64,000 bases of DNA from Akkermansia sp. (GTDB lineage: Bacteria; Verrucomicrobiota; Verrucomicrobiia; Verrucomicrobiales; Akkermansiaceae), in contig JAFWYD010000008.1 in NCBI GenBank assembly GCA_017517805.1, positions 115,913-179,912 of the forward strand. Direction: 5' to 3'. The translations under genes were made by a program, and so were the position numbers. Below the pieces are notes generated by a model. It was not told where the DNA came from and ran no database searches. It was given only the letters and a program-made list of their open reading frames with translations. Below are positions 17,109 through 27,600 of this stretch, in pieces (positions within the stretch are counted from its first letter, which is position 1; each line of letters begins with the position of its first letter).

Positions 17109-18191
17109 TTATTTTTCAGAATACATTTCCTCGTAGTATTTCTCGTATTCGCCGGAGGTGATGTTATCCATCCACTCCTGGTTGTCGAGATACCAGCGTA
17201 CTGTCTTTTCAATGCCTTCCTCAAACTGGAGGGAGGGCTCCCAGCCCAGTTCGGTCTTGAGCTTGGTTGAGTCAATCGCATAGCGCAGGTCGTGGCCGGC
17301 GCGGTCGGTTACATAGGTGATGAGTTTTTCGCTTGTCCCTTCAGGGTTGCCCAGCAGGCGGTCAACCGTCTTGATGACAACCTTCACGATATCAATGTTC
17401 TTCCATTCGTTGAAACCGCCGATGTTGTATGTATCGCCCGTCTTGCCCTGGTGGAAGATGACATCGATGGCCCGGGCGTGGTCAACCACATAGAGCCAGT
17501 CGCGCACGTTTTCGCCCTTGCCATATACGGGCAGGGGTTTGCCATGGCGGATGTTGTTGATGAAGAGCGGGATGAGCTTTTCCGGGAACTGGTAGGGGCC
17601 ATAGTTGTTGGAGCAGTTGGTGACCAGCGTGGGCATGCCGTATGTATCGTGATAGGCGCGCACAAAGTGGTCGCTGCCGGCCTTGGAGGCGCTATACGGG
17701 CTGTGCGGGTTATATTTGGTTGTCTCGAGGAAGAACTCACTGCCGTAGGGGGCTTCCCCCTCCGGCTTATCCAGCTCCAGAGCTCCATACACCTCATCGG
17801 TTGAGATGTGGTAGAAGCGCTTGCCTTCCCAGTTTCCGTTCCAATACTGGCGGGCTGCCTGGAGCAGACTCAGCGTACCCAGCACGTTGGTGCGGGCAAA
17901 GGTGAAGGGGTCTTTGATGGAGCGGTCCACGTGGCTTTCGGCTGCCAGGTGAATCACGCCATCGATATCATACTGCTGCATCAGCGCGCACATCTTATCA
18001 AAGTCGCAGATGTCAGCCTTGACAAAGGTGTAGTTCGGTTTGTCTTCGATGTCCTTCAGATTGGCCAGATTGCCAGCATAGGTAAGGGCATCCAGGTTGA
18101 TGATACGGTACTCCGGGTATTTGTTCACAAAGAGTCGGACAACATGCGAACCGATGAATCCGGCGCCACCAGTAATGAGAATGTTCTTCAT
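17109..18191 (-). CDS. rfbB: dTDP-glucose 4,6-dehydratase
   Basis: This is the second step of dTDP-L-rhamnose synthesis. The start at 18191 gives MKNILITGGAGFIGSH with the NAD loop at the N-terminus; the upstream open frame has no family similarity. TDEVYG near 130 and YSASKAGSD near 164 are the catalytic Asp/Glu and Tyr/Lys motifs. The product has 360 residues, the normal length. It lies between rfbD (22 bp upstream) and ugd. Confidence 0.97.
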   Translation of the reverse strand: MKNILITGGAGFIGSHVVRLFVNKYPEYRIINLDALTYAGNLANLKDIEDKPNYTFVKADICDFDKMCALMQQYDIDGVIHLAAESHVDRSIKDPFTFARTNVLGTLSLLQAARQYWNGNWEGKRFYHISTDEVYGALELDKPEGEAPYGSEFFLETTKYNPHSPYSASKAGSDHFVRAYHDTYGMPTLVTNCSNNYGPYQFPEKLIPLFINNIRHGKPLPVYGKGENVRDWLYVVDHARAIDVIFHQGKTGDTYNIGGFNEWKNIDIVKVVIKTVDRLLGNPEGTSEKLITYVTDRAGHDLRYAIDSTKLKTELGWEPSLQFEEGIEKTVRWYLDNQEWMDNITSGEYEKYYEEMYSEK

Positions 18192-18213
18192 GTCGTGGGG
18201 GGGGGTATGGGGG

Positions 18214-19065
18214 TTAATGAGAAAGTTTTCCGATGCACAGCTGGAGGGACTTGTGCCAGTGCGGGATAGTGAGGTTGAAGCTTGTGCGGATTTTTGTCTT
18301 ATCAAGCACGGAGAAGGCGGGGCGTTCCACCTTGCTGGGGAACTCGCTGCTGTGGCAGGGATTCACCTGGCACGGGCTGCCTGCGAGCTGGCCGATGGCA
18401 ACGGCAAAATCATACCAGGAGCATACGCCTTCATTGCTGTAGTGGTATACTCCTTCTGCCGGCGCCGGAGTATTCAGAATGGTGCCGATGGCATCTGCCA
18501 GATCTCCGGCATAGGTGGGGGTCCCCACCTGGTCGAACACGACATTGAGCGCCGGGCGGCTGGCCATGAGACTCAGCATTGTCTTGACAAAGTTCTTTCC
18601 ATGAACGGAATAGAGCCATGCGGTGCGGATGATGACGCTGCGGCATCCGCTCTCGAGAATAGCCTGCTCACCAGCAAGCTTGGTGCGCCCATAGGCTCCC
18701 AGCGGGTTGGTTGGCAGGTCTTCCGTGCGCGGGGTATTGCCATCGCCGCCGAATACATAGTCCGTCGAGACATGAATGAGCAGGGCTCCCTCAGCCTTGG
18801 CGGCGGCTGCAAGATTGGCTGCAGCTGTGGCGTTGATGAGGTAGGCCACATCCTCGTTGTCCTCTGCTGCATCCACGTTGGTATAGGCTGCGCAGTTGAC
18901 TATCGCGCCCACACCTTCAGCGGCCTGCAGTACTGCTTCGGCATTGGTGATGTCCAATTCGGCTACATCTGTAAAGATAAACTCATGCTCTGTGCAGATT
19001 TCGGAGGCAACCCTCCGCATCTCGTTACCCAGCTGGCCATTGGAACCTGTGATAAGAATTTTCAT
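18214..19065 (-). CDS. rfbD: dTDP-4-dehydrorhamnose reductase
   Basis: This is the last step of dTDP-L-rhamnose synthesis, NAD(P)H-dependent. The 283-residue protein starts MKILITGSNGQLGNEM and has STDYVFGG near 102 and the catalytic YGRTKLAGE near 126. It sits 7 bp after the DUF1796 gene and 22 bp before rfbB, in the same operon. Confidence 0.96.
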   Translation of the reverse strand: MKILITGSNGQLGNEMRRVASEICTEHEFIFTDVAELDITNAEAVLQAAEGVGAIVNCAAYTNVDAAEDNEDVAYLINATAAANLAAAAKAEGALLIHVSTDYVFGGDGNTPRTEDLPTNPLGAYGRTKLAGEQAILESGCRSVIIRTAWLYSVHGKNFVKTMLSLMASRPALNVVFDQVGTPTYAGDLADAIGTILNTPAPAEGVYHYSNEGVCSWYDFAVAIGQLAGSPCQVNPCHSSEFPSKVERPAFSVLDKTKIRTSFNLTIPHWHKSLQLCIGKLSH

Positions 19066-19072
19066 GAAAAAA

Positions 19073-19933
19073 TTAGGATTTTTTAGCTTTGATTCGACAA
19101 ATCCGGATGCGGAGCACCTCGATGGTCTGCATGCCGTTACGTGTTATTCTGGACCGGAAGAAGAAGTTGAGAATGGGGTGCTGCGCACTCCATTTGTTGA
19201 GAGAATCAATGAAGGTGAGGTGCCTGGAGCTGAGGCGTATCTTGTGGAACAACCGATAGAGGATATCATCGTTGACCAGGTGCGGCACCTCCGGATTGAA
19301 GGCATTATAGCAGAACTTGAGCGTGAATACACCCGGAGCCGGTGTCTCAACTTCTGCATCTTCCAAGGCAATATCATCCTTGTTGAAAACATGCAGCAGG
19401 TGAATCTTTACCCCAGGGAAATAATCGCTCACTATCTTCTGGGCTGCAACCAGGTCTTCATTGCTCTGGTCCTTGGTCTCGTTGGGTGGTGCCAGATTCA
19501 CCATGAGAACACTGCGGCTGCTGCGTATCGTTTCGTAAAGACGGGCAATGCGGCGGTCGTGTCTGGCCTTGACGATGGGGTATGCCTCTTCAAACGGCAC
19601 ATCCAGCGGAAAATCGTGGTTGAATACCGTGCCGGTAATGGTGTTCCGGTATATCAGTTTGGGCTTCTTTTCTATCAACTGCTTGCCGACGCACTCCATG
19701 GCTTCCTTGGGAAGCCAGTTCTGGAAATTATCGTGGAACAACTTTGCCCGCTCAACCAGGGAAGGGCGGGCCACCCAGTCGAAGGGCATGGAGCGGTGCT
19801 GTAATCCTGCATTCCTCAGGGTGGAAGAGCACGAGCACGCCTCACCAATCGAGAAAATGAAATCGTATTTCTCTTGGAAAAGCGGATTGCTGGAACTGGT
19901 CATGGTGCTGCGAACCGGGGGAATAGCGTTCAT
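19073..19933 (-). CDS. DUF1796-family protein (putative papain-like fold), in rhamnose operon
   Basis: The segment YDFIFSIGEACSCSSTLR followed by MPFDWV matches the DUF1796 family, which is predicted to have a papain-like cysteine-peptidase fold. The putative nucleophile is a Cys in GEACSC. Its function in sugar metabolism is unknown. The 286-residue reading starts at 19933; an internal ATG at 19903 (MTSSSNPLFQ) is equally plausible. The C-terminus MQTIEVLRIRICRIKAKK resembles the basic terminal motif of the locus's glycosyltransferases, which links it to the same pathway. It lies between rfbC and rfbD, spaced 18 and 7 bp from them. Confidence 0.7.
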   Translation of the reverse strand: MNAIPPVRSTMTSSSNPLFQEKYDFIFSIGEACSCSSTLRNAGLQHRSMPFDWVARPSLVERAKLFHDNFQNWLPKEAMECVGKQLIEKKPKLIYRNTITGTVFNHDFPLDVPFEEAYPIVKARHDRRIARLYETIRSSRSVLMVNLAPPNETKDQSNEDLVAAQKIVSDYFPGVKIHLLHVFNKDDIALEDAEVETPAPGVFTLKFCYNAFNPEVPHLVNDDILYRLFHKIRLSSRHLTFIDSLNKWSAQHPILNFFFRSRITRNGMQTIEVLRIRICRIKAKKS

Positions 19934-19951
19934 GGGGAACTATAACTGTAC

Positions 19952-20524
19952 TCAGTACAGAGGGGTGTCGTGGTGGAAATCCACCGGTGCCTCTGCCAGC
20001 GTGCTGCGCTCTGCATCCTTGGGCGAGAGGATGACATCTGCCGCCGGCAGCTGCCAGTCGATACCCAGCGCAGGGTCGTCCCAGGCAATGCCTCCTTCGC
20101 AGTCCGGGGCGTAGTAATTATCGCACTTGTACTGGAAGATGGCCTCCTCGCTCAGCACGGCAAAACCATGTGCAAAGCCTCGGGGTACGAAGAGTTGTCG
20201 GTGGTTCTCGGCACTCAGCTCGACTGCAACATGCTGGCCATAGGTGGGCGAGCCCTTGCGGATATCTACCGCAACATCCAGCACGCGGCCCTTCACGCAG
20301 CGCACGAGCTTGCTCTGGCAGTGCGGGGCTTTCTGGTAATGCAGCCCACGCACTACCCCGTAGCACGACATGGACTCATTGTCCTGCACAAAAGTGGTGT
20401 CGCACACTTTCTCGCGGAACTCATGGTCGGAAAATGATTCGAAGAAATAGCCCCGGGAATCACCAAAGACGCGCGGTTCGATGATTTTGACATCGGGGAT
20501 GGCTGTTGGAATGACATTTATCAC
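19952..20524 (-). CDS. rfbC: dTDP-4-dehydrorhamnose 3,5-epimerase
   Basis: This cupin epimerase makes dTDP-4-dehydro-L-rhamnose. The 190-residue protein contains the family block VVRGLHYQ near 59 with the catalytic His, and [10 protein letters not shown] near 112. The start is a GTG whose GTGA overlaps the rfbA stop by 4 nt, a translationally coupled arrangement. Confidence 0.96.
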   Translation of the reverse strand: MINVIPTAIPDVKIIEPRVFGDSRGYFFESFSDHEFREKVCDTTFVQDNESMSCYGVVRGLHYQKAPHCQSKLVRCVKGRVLDVAVDIRKGSPTYGQHVAVELSAENHRQLFVPRGFAHGFAVLSEEAIFQYKCDNYYAPDCEGGIAWDDPALGIDWQLPAADVILSPKDAERSTLAEAPVDFHHDTPLY

Positions 20525-21411
20525 GAGTGGTAGTCCTTTCTATCGGTCAGGTGCAGAAGATATTGCCCGTATTGGTTCTTAATCATGGGCTGTGCCAGTT
20601 CGCGCAGCTTCTCGGCGCTCACCCAGCCGTTTTCGTAGGCGATGGCCTCCAGACACGAAATCTTCAGCCCCTGGCGCTTTTCAATCACCTCCACAAATGT
20701 GGAGGCTTCGGAAAGCGAATCGTGCGTGCCGGTATCGAGCCATGCAAAACCTCGGCCCAGAGTCTGCACTTTCAGGTTGCCTTCTTGCAGGTAGTGCTGG
20801 TTTACGGTGGTGATTTCCAGCTCACCTCGGGCAGAGGGCTTGATGCTGGCTGCTACATCCACCACGCTGTTGGGGTAGAAATACAGACCGACCACCGCAT
20901 AATTGGACTTCGGCTCAGCCGGCTTTTCCTCAATGGAAAGACAGTTGCCATCGGCATCAAACTCTGCCACGCCGTAGCGCTCCGGATCTGCCACGCGGTA
21001 ACCGAATACCGTAGCCTTGTTTTCGTTTTCTGCTGCGTTCACCGCGGCGCTCAGTTTCTTGCGGAAATCGGCACCGAAGAATATGTTGTCCCCCAGGACC
21101 AGGCAGGCTGCATCGTCCCCGATGAACTCCTTGCCGATGATGAAGGCCTGTGCCAGGCCATCCGGGCTGGGTTGCTCTGCATAGCTGAAACTCACGCCGT
21201 AGTCACTGCCATCCCCCAGAAGTCGCTTGAAGCCAGGGAGATCCTGTGGTGTGGAGATGATGAGAATTTCCCGTATACCCGCCAGCATGAGCACCGAAAT
21301 GGGATAATACACCATGGGTTTATCAAAGATGGGCAGCAACTGCTTGCTGACCCCTTTGGTAATGGGGTAGAGACGCGTGCCGGAACCGCCGGCGAGAACG
21401 ATACCTTTCAT
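20521..21411 (-). CDS. rfbA: Glucose-1-phosphate thymidylyltransferase
   Basis: This is the first step of dTDP-L-rhamnose synthesis. The start at 21411 yields [20 protein letters not shown], the nucleotide-binding N-terminus, and a normal length of 296 residues; the longer open frame upstream is unrelated. [14 protein letters not shown] and GDNIFFG are further family blocks. It is the first gene of the nine-gene operon, with a promoter at 21443-21471. No Shine-Dalgarno precedes the ATG; the bases there read TTCCTCCTC. Confidence 0.97.
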   Translation of the reverse strand: MKGIVLAGGSGTRLYPITKGVSKQLLPIFDKPMVYYPISVLMLAGIREILIISTPQDLPGFKRLLGDGSDYGVSFSYAEQPSPDGLAQAFIIGKEFIGDDAACLVLGDNIFFGADFRKKLSAAVNAAENENKATVFGYRVADPERYGVAEFDADGNCLSIEEKPAEPKSNYAVVGLYFYPNSVVDVAASIKPSARGELEITTVNQHYLQEGNLKVQTLGRGFAWLDTGTHDSLSEASTFVEVIEKRQGLKISCLEAIAYENGWVSAEKLRELAQPMIKNQYGQYLLHLTDRKDYHS

Positions 21412-21442
21412 GAGGAGGAAGTAAGTTTGTTGCGTTTCTAAT

Positions 21443-21490
21443 AGTATAGCGCAAGCCCTATAGGATGTACAGCTTTTTTTTGAAACTTTC
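21443..21490 (-). promoter_or_regulatory. Polysaccharide promoter 3 (rfb operon)
   Basis: A TGTACA -35 box (21466-21471), 17-bp spacer and TATACT -10 box (21443-21448) lie on the minus strand. A TTTCA box (TGAAA on plus at 21481) is about 9 bp upstream of the -35 box. The layout matches the promoters at 10648 and 12080. Confidence 0.7.
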
Positions 21491-21515
21491 GGACTGCTGC
21501 AAAAAGCGATTTTTG

Positions 21516-21543
21516 TTGAACATGTATCTGATACAGATAATAC
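21516..21543 (+). promoter_or_regulatory. Promoter of the giant PEP-CTERM gene
   Basis: TTGAAC (21516-21521) and TAATAC (21538-21543) are spaced by 16 bp. The spacer holds the palindrome GTATCTGATAC (21525-21535), a possible operator. The leader before the ATG at 21638 would be about 88 nt. Confidence 0.45.
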
Positions 21544-21637
21544 CAGACCAGAATTTGGCACCTTTCTCTGCAAAATCGTTTTGTTGCGATTTTTCTGCTT
21601 GCCTGTTTGTGGGGTTTTGTTTAGTCTATGTGGATAT

Positions 21638-24600
21638 ATGAAGCTTTCTCTCCCTGTAGCCCTTGTCAAAATGCTTATGGTTGCATGCGCAGTTGTGTAT
21701 TCGACTGTTGAGTCAGCCACGCTGAATAGTGATATTTCCTTGATCACCTACACGGATTTCGGGCAGAATCTGGGGAGGTACAAGACCGATGAAACGGCCA
21801 ATGCCCTGCTGCTGCATTTGCGCGAGCAAGAGGGGGGCGTGAAGATTGTATACCGGAATGGCGAATCCTACACCCTGGATTACAATATGCCAGATTTTAC
21901 AGGAGCCAAAGATCATACGGCAACCGATATGGCACTCGGGTATAATGCCATTGTTACGGTAAAGCATAATGGCGTGTTCAATGGCAGCTTCACATCTTCT
22001 TCCATCGGTGCTGACCATGGCGTGTTTTACCAGGGGATAGAATACCACGACGATTCGACCTTGTCATTCCTGCACGCTCCCAAAAGTGGCTTTGACCATA
22101 AGGTGACTCGTCTCAGTAAGGTAGTTACCGACGTGCAGACGGCGACCTTGTTCAGCGGTACATCAGAGGATTTGTCGAATTACATGAAGGTGGGAGATTA
22201 TGTGTATCGTGCAGGTTCTGGTATCATGCGCCTGTATGATACGGAAACGAAAACCACTTCATCGCTGGCCTCATACTATGTTTATGTGACAGGCGGTATC
22301 GACAGGATAGACAAGCTGGTTGAGTCCGGACCGGAGGTGACGATTATTACGAATCCCGCATACAATGGTAAGGAGTTCGTCCCGGCCGAGGAACCCTTGC
22401 CTTTCGGTATTAATTCCGGCGATTCTGGCAGCCCTACCTTCATCTACAACAAGGAGATGGGAAGGTACGAGTTTATTGCTTCCGCATCAAATGGAAATGG
22501 CGGTGAATCGTGGCACAAAGGCTCTATCGATTTCATCCGTGCCCAGCAGAGTCAGTATGATAAGGTGGTGACGGCAACCGAAGGAAGCGCAGAGCTTCAT
22601 ATTAGCAAGGTTTCGACCCCCGGGGAGACACTTGCAGGGGGCTCTTCCCAGAAAGAGGTGAAGACGACCCCCTATTCCGGATGGGTGACCGATGCGGCAG
22701 GAAACCATTTGAAAAGCTTTGTTGGTGTGCGTTCCGGTATCAGTACCTGGAGTGATCTTTCCGCATTAAAGGACACCGCGGATTGGTATGCGTATGGTAA
22801 TGAGTATCTGAATGCCACACCGTATGCAGAGGAAAAGAAGGAGCTGATTTATGCCGATTTGTTCATGACGGATAACCTGGTGTTCGAGGCCAGGACCGAC
22901 AGGAGCAAGATCGTGTTGGATGATACAGTTGACCTGGGTATCGGCTATGCCCAATTCATCCTGGGAGAAGGTCAGGGAAGAGCCCGATATGATCTTTCCT
23001 CCGGCGGGGATGGAAGCTTTCAGTTCAACCATGCGGGGTACGTGATTGCGGAGGGGGTTGAGGTCCATACCTCGCTTACCGGGTCTGCTGACCACATGTA
23101 CGAATGGCGCAAAGTGGGTGAGGGCGATTTGCACATTGAAGGTAAGGGCAAGAATGATATCCTTCTCAACGTGGGAGGTAGCGGCAAGACATACTTGAAC
23201 CGCCAGGATGGCTACGCCGCCTACAATGTGCTCGCCAATACCAACTCGATGGTCATCATATCGGATACTGGTCAGATTGCGCGCGATTTTACCTTCGGGC
23301 ATGAGGGCGGTGTGCTGGATATGCATGGTAACAGCATGTTCTGGAATAATGGCAATAATGCTGCTGCAGATGGATTTACAATCCATGCGCTGGATGAACA
23401 GGCGGTTGTGGCCAACCTGAAAAGCGATTCTACTACCGTCTTGACCTGGACTCAGAGCGGAACTCACACATTCCCCGGCTCCTTCATGGACAATGGCGAC
23501 GATAGCAGGTTGCAGTTTGTATACCAGGGTGGCAAGGATGGTAAGCTGACCTTGCACAGCATCCGTACCAGCCTGAAAGCTTCCGGAAGCGGCATGATTG
23601 TGGAAAGCGGCACGCTGGCTCTGGCCGGTACCAATACGGTGCATGGCCAGGGCTCACTCAATGGGCGCAGTTCCGAACGCTATTCCCATGCTGATGACTG
23701 GCATTATGCTGATGCAACCAGCAATGTGACGGTCAACAACGGAGCCGTATTTGAATTGGATAGTCATGCCCGCCTGACGGGCGATATCGAGGTGAAGAGC
23801 GGGGGTATGTTCATCATGCGCGAAGGTGTGAAGCATGATTGGGAATATATCGAAGGCGGCGAGCAGCTGGAGCGTACATCGGCTATTGCTTCGTTTCATG
23901 GTTTGAAGGGCGATGTGAGTCTGGAGACTGGTGCTACACTGAAACTGAGCACCAATAGTGGTACGACTGCTATTTGTTCATATAACGGCGTGATTTCTGG
24001 TGGTGGAAATGTCGTGGTGAGTCATGCCGACACGGGGAGCGCCTACTGCCTGGAAGGTGCCAATACCTTCACCGGTAGCAAAACGATTGAACGCGGCGGT
24101 CTCATTGTGGAGAAATTGGCATCACTCGGTAACTTGAACAGCAGCAAGTGGAAGGTCGGGACCGATGGCTGGATTGCGTCACATGAAGGAAGCGTGGCCG
24201 ATCTCCTGTCTTGTCTGGATTCTGGTTCCACCGGTGCACTGGCTCTTTCGGCTGATTGTGAGAAACTGGAACTCAGCAGCCACAAAGGGCTGCATGTGGG
24301 TGCCGAAACTGGAAAGGTAATCAACTATGGTGCTGTGGGTACCACGGAGGCGCTGGAAGATGTGGACGGAGCCTGGAGGTTCGGTGGTGCTGGTGGGGAG
24401 CTGCGGGTGAATTACCAGCTGGGCGGAGAGGCGGATCTGCTGGTTCATGGTGCTCCCGATTGTACCATCGTCCTGAACAACGAAAATAATGATTTTACGG
24501 GGACTATCAAGGTGCAAGGGGCTCTCCTTCAGACGAAGGATCTCGGCAATTCCGTCATCCTGGAAAACGGGCAGATTCACTATACCGATACATGGGAAGG

Positions 24601-27600
24601 CCAGTACAGCACCTCGCGTATTTCCGGTACCGGAACCCTTGGCCTCAAGTTCACGGATGATATCGATAAGAACGTATTGATTACAGATGGTGATGCGGAT
24701 GTTGAAATATGCTTGCTGGCCGGTGGGGTGACGCTCAACCAGAATGAGCTTACCCGCAGCTTGACTCTGGAGGACGGTACCAGAATCCGCATGGGTAAGA
24801 GTATTTCCGGAACGGATGGCTCCAGGCTGATTGTAGCCGGCAAGGCTGAGCTCCATGGTTCTGATTACTCTATCGCTTCCGGGGTGCTTTGTGGTGCTGG
24901 TGAGCTGGTGAATAAATCAACAGGCTCGGTGAAAATTGCCGATATGAGCAATCTTGCCTCATTTACTCATGATTCAGCCGGAAATGTGACGATTGAGGGT
25001 GGCTCGGTTCAGTCATTCACCCAGAAGGATGGTACGGTCATTCTGGCCGAGTCGGTCAAGGCCGATGCCATTACGGTGAATGGGGGTAAGCTTTACATCA
25101 ACGCGGACAAGAATAACAAGCAGCGAATCACGGGGGCTGTCACGGTTGATGGAGGCGAACTCTGCTTCAGTTCAGCAGGAACGTCAGATACGCTGGATTA
25201 CGATGCCGTCTCCGGCGTGATTAGCGTTGCAAATGGTACGCTGGATTTCGGGACGACGCGTCAGACCATGGGAACCTGGAAACTTGTGCTGGGAGATGGT
25301 GCCTGCGTTACTGGCGATGGCGATGAAATAAATGGCGCTATGGATTTTAATTTGACGGGTTCCACGATATATGCAACAAATGGTAAAAGCACCATTTCGG
25401 CTGTGACCCGTATCCGCACCTCAGGATTGACTGGTAATAGTAAAAACAACCTGAACTTCGATGTAGACAAGGGAGCCACGCTCACCGTGAGTGGCTGTAT
25501 TCAGGCAGATGCCAAATCAACGGAACGTGGGCAGATTACGAAAAAGGGAGACGGTACCCTGGTGCTGACCGAGCGCAATTGTTACGATGGTGGCACCAGC
25601 GTTTCGGGTGGCACTCTGCGTACTGCTGAATTGGATTATCTTGGTTCCGGGGCTGTTTCTGTGGCGGCTGGCGCGCGGCTGGAAATTACGGCCCAATCCG
25701 GTGCAGGTGAGAAAACGGCCAATATTTCCGGTTCTGGCACTCTCGCTCTTTCATTTTCAAAGGACTCCAGCTTGAAAGTAAACCTGGGCGGCAGCTTTGC
25801 CGGCGGGCTTGATATCTCCGGAGCAGGCACCTTGAATAAGAGCGGTGAGAAATCACTTCAAGACAATATCCGCGTGAGCAATGGTGCCACACTGACATTC
25901 GGTGGTACTGATGTGTTGAAACATGATATCGCCGCCTTCTATAGAAAAACGATGACTGTGGATGGCGGTGTGGTTGATTTTGGCTCTACCCGCCAGACGA
26001 TCGGTACGTGGGATATCGCCCTGAGCAATGGTGCCGAGCTGAAAGGTTCCGGCGAATCTGGGCTTGGCGCACTGGATTACAATATCCCTGATCCTACGAT
26101 ATACGCCACAAGCGGAGAAAACACTATTTCGGCCGTTACTCGCTTGCGTGCTACAAATGGCAATATCAACTTGAATTATGATGTAGGCAAGGAGGCCTCT
26201 CTGACGGTGACCGGGCTGATTCATGCGGATAATAATACCCTGAACCGCGGCTCTATCACGAAGAAGGGGGCTGGCCTGCTGGTGCTGACCGGGGCCAATA
26301 CCTATGCCGGCTTCACTTCAGTAGAGGAAGGAGAGTTGCGTATTAATTCCCTCTCTGCTCTGGGTTCCTCCTCTATAGAGGTGAACGAGGGAGCCGTGCT
26401 GCGCATCGATAGCGAGAAGGGGATGGAGGGGTTTGTTTGCGACAGAATTTCCGGAAACGGTACTGTGGCACTTCGTTTGAGTTCGGCGTATGGTAATACC
26501 TTGTCGTTGGGGGATTCGTTCCAGGGTGAAACCTATGTGAGCGGAGGCAATATGACGCTCAACGGCGCAAGTGCCGGCCATACCCTGCGCCTTGCAGAAG
26601 GGGCCAACCTCCAGTTCAAGGGAAGTGAAAGCGCTGCCTGGGATGGTAATCTTGTGCTCGAAGGAACAAGTCTGATGCATGCTGCCAGCGGTGCTGATTT
26701 TACGATGAATGGCTCAATCAGTGGCAACGGTACTTATGTCAGCCGAGGCTCCGGGGCTGTTCACTTTAATGGAGACGTGAAACTGAACAGGTTTGAGCAG
26801 ACTGCAGCCGATGCGGCAGCCACGGTCAGCTTCAACGGCACTACAGAAATGAATACCATGATTGTGAGCAAGGGAATTGTTCACATCAACGCAAAATCAG
26901 AACTGGGCTCGATGACTCTTGCCGGGGGTACGGTTCAGATTGCGGACGAGGTGAAGCTGAATGGAGATTCCCGCGTAGATATTCGGACTGGTGGGCACCT
27001 GCTCTTGGCCGATGGGGCGGTTCTTGACCGGACCAATCAGGTATCGAGTTGGATTCGCGGCTCCCTGGAAGTGCAGAAAGATGCTGCTGCTCGCTTCGTT
27101 TCGGTGGATGATGTGCACGTGAGCTATGACAATGCCGGCAACAATGGTACCATCTACCTGGCAGAGAACAGCTCGCTTGAGCTGGATGTCAAGGGACTCT
27201 ATTTCTACTCCGGCAATAGTGTGCAGTTGGAAAGTGGCTCCGATTTGAGGCTCATGAATAGTTATGCATCCTTCTCGAACAAAGGGGAGGATACCGCCTC
27301 ATTAATCGCAGCAAATGTGGGGGAGAAAACAGGTCAGCAATACAGCTTGAACAACGCGAATTTTGAATTGACTGGCGGACACCTGAAAACGACCACAGAT
27401 GCGGATGTCTCCATGAGCAACAGACTCACCCGTTCATCTTTGGAGCATGCCGGAGGGGGAACTCTCACCGTGAATAACGGAGCCAACACCATTACCAGCT
27501 TGGAAGCCACTGGTGGCGATGTGAAACTGGCTGCCGATATGGCGGTGCAGAGCCTCTCTGCCGCGAAGGGCAAGTCCGTGAGCGTGGCTGCAGGCAAGAG

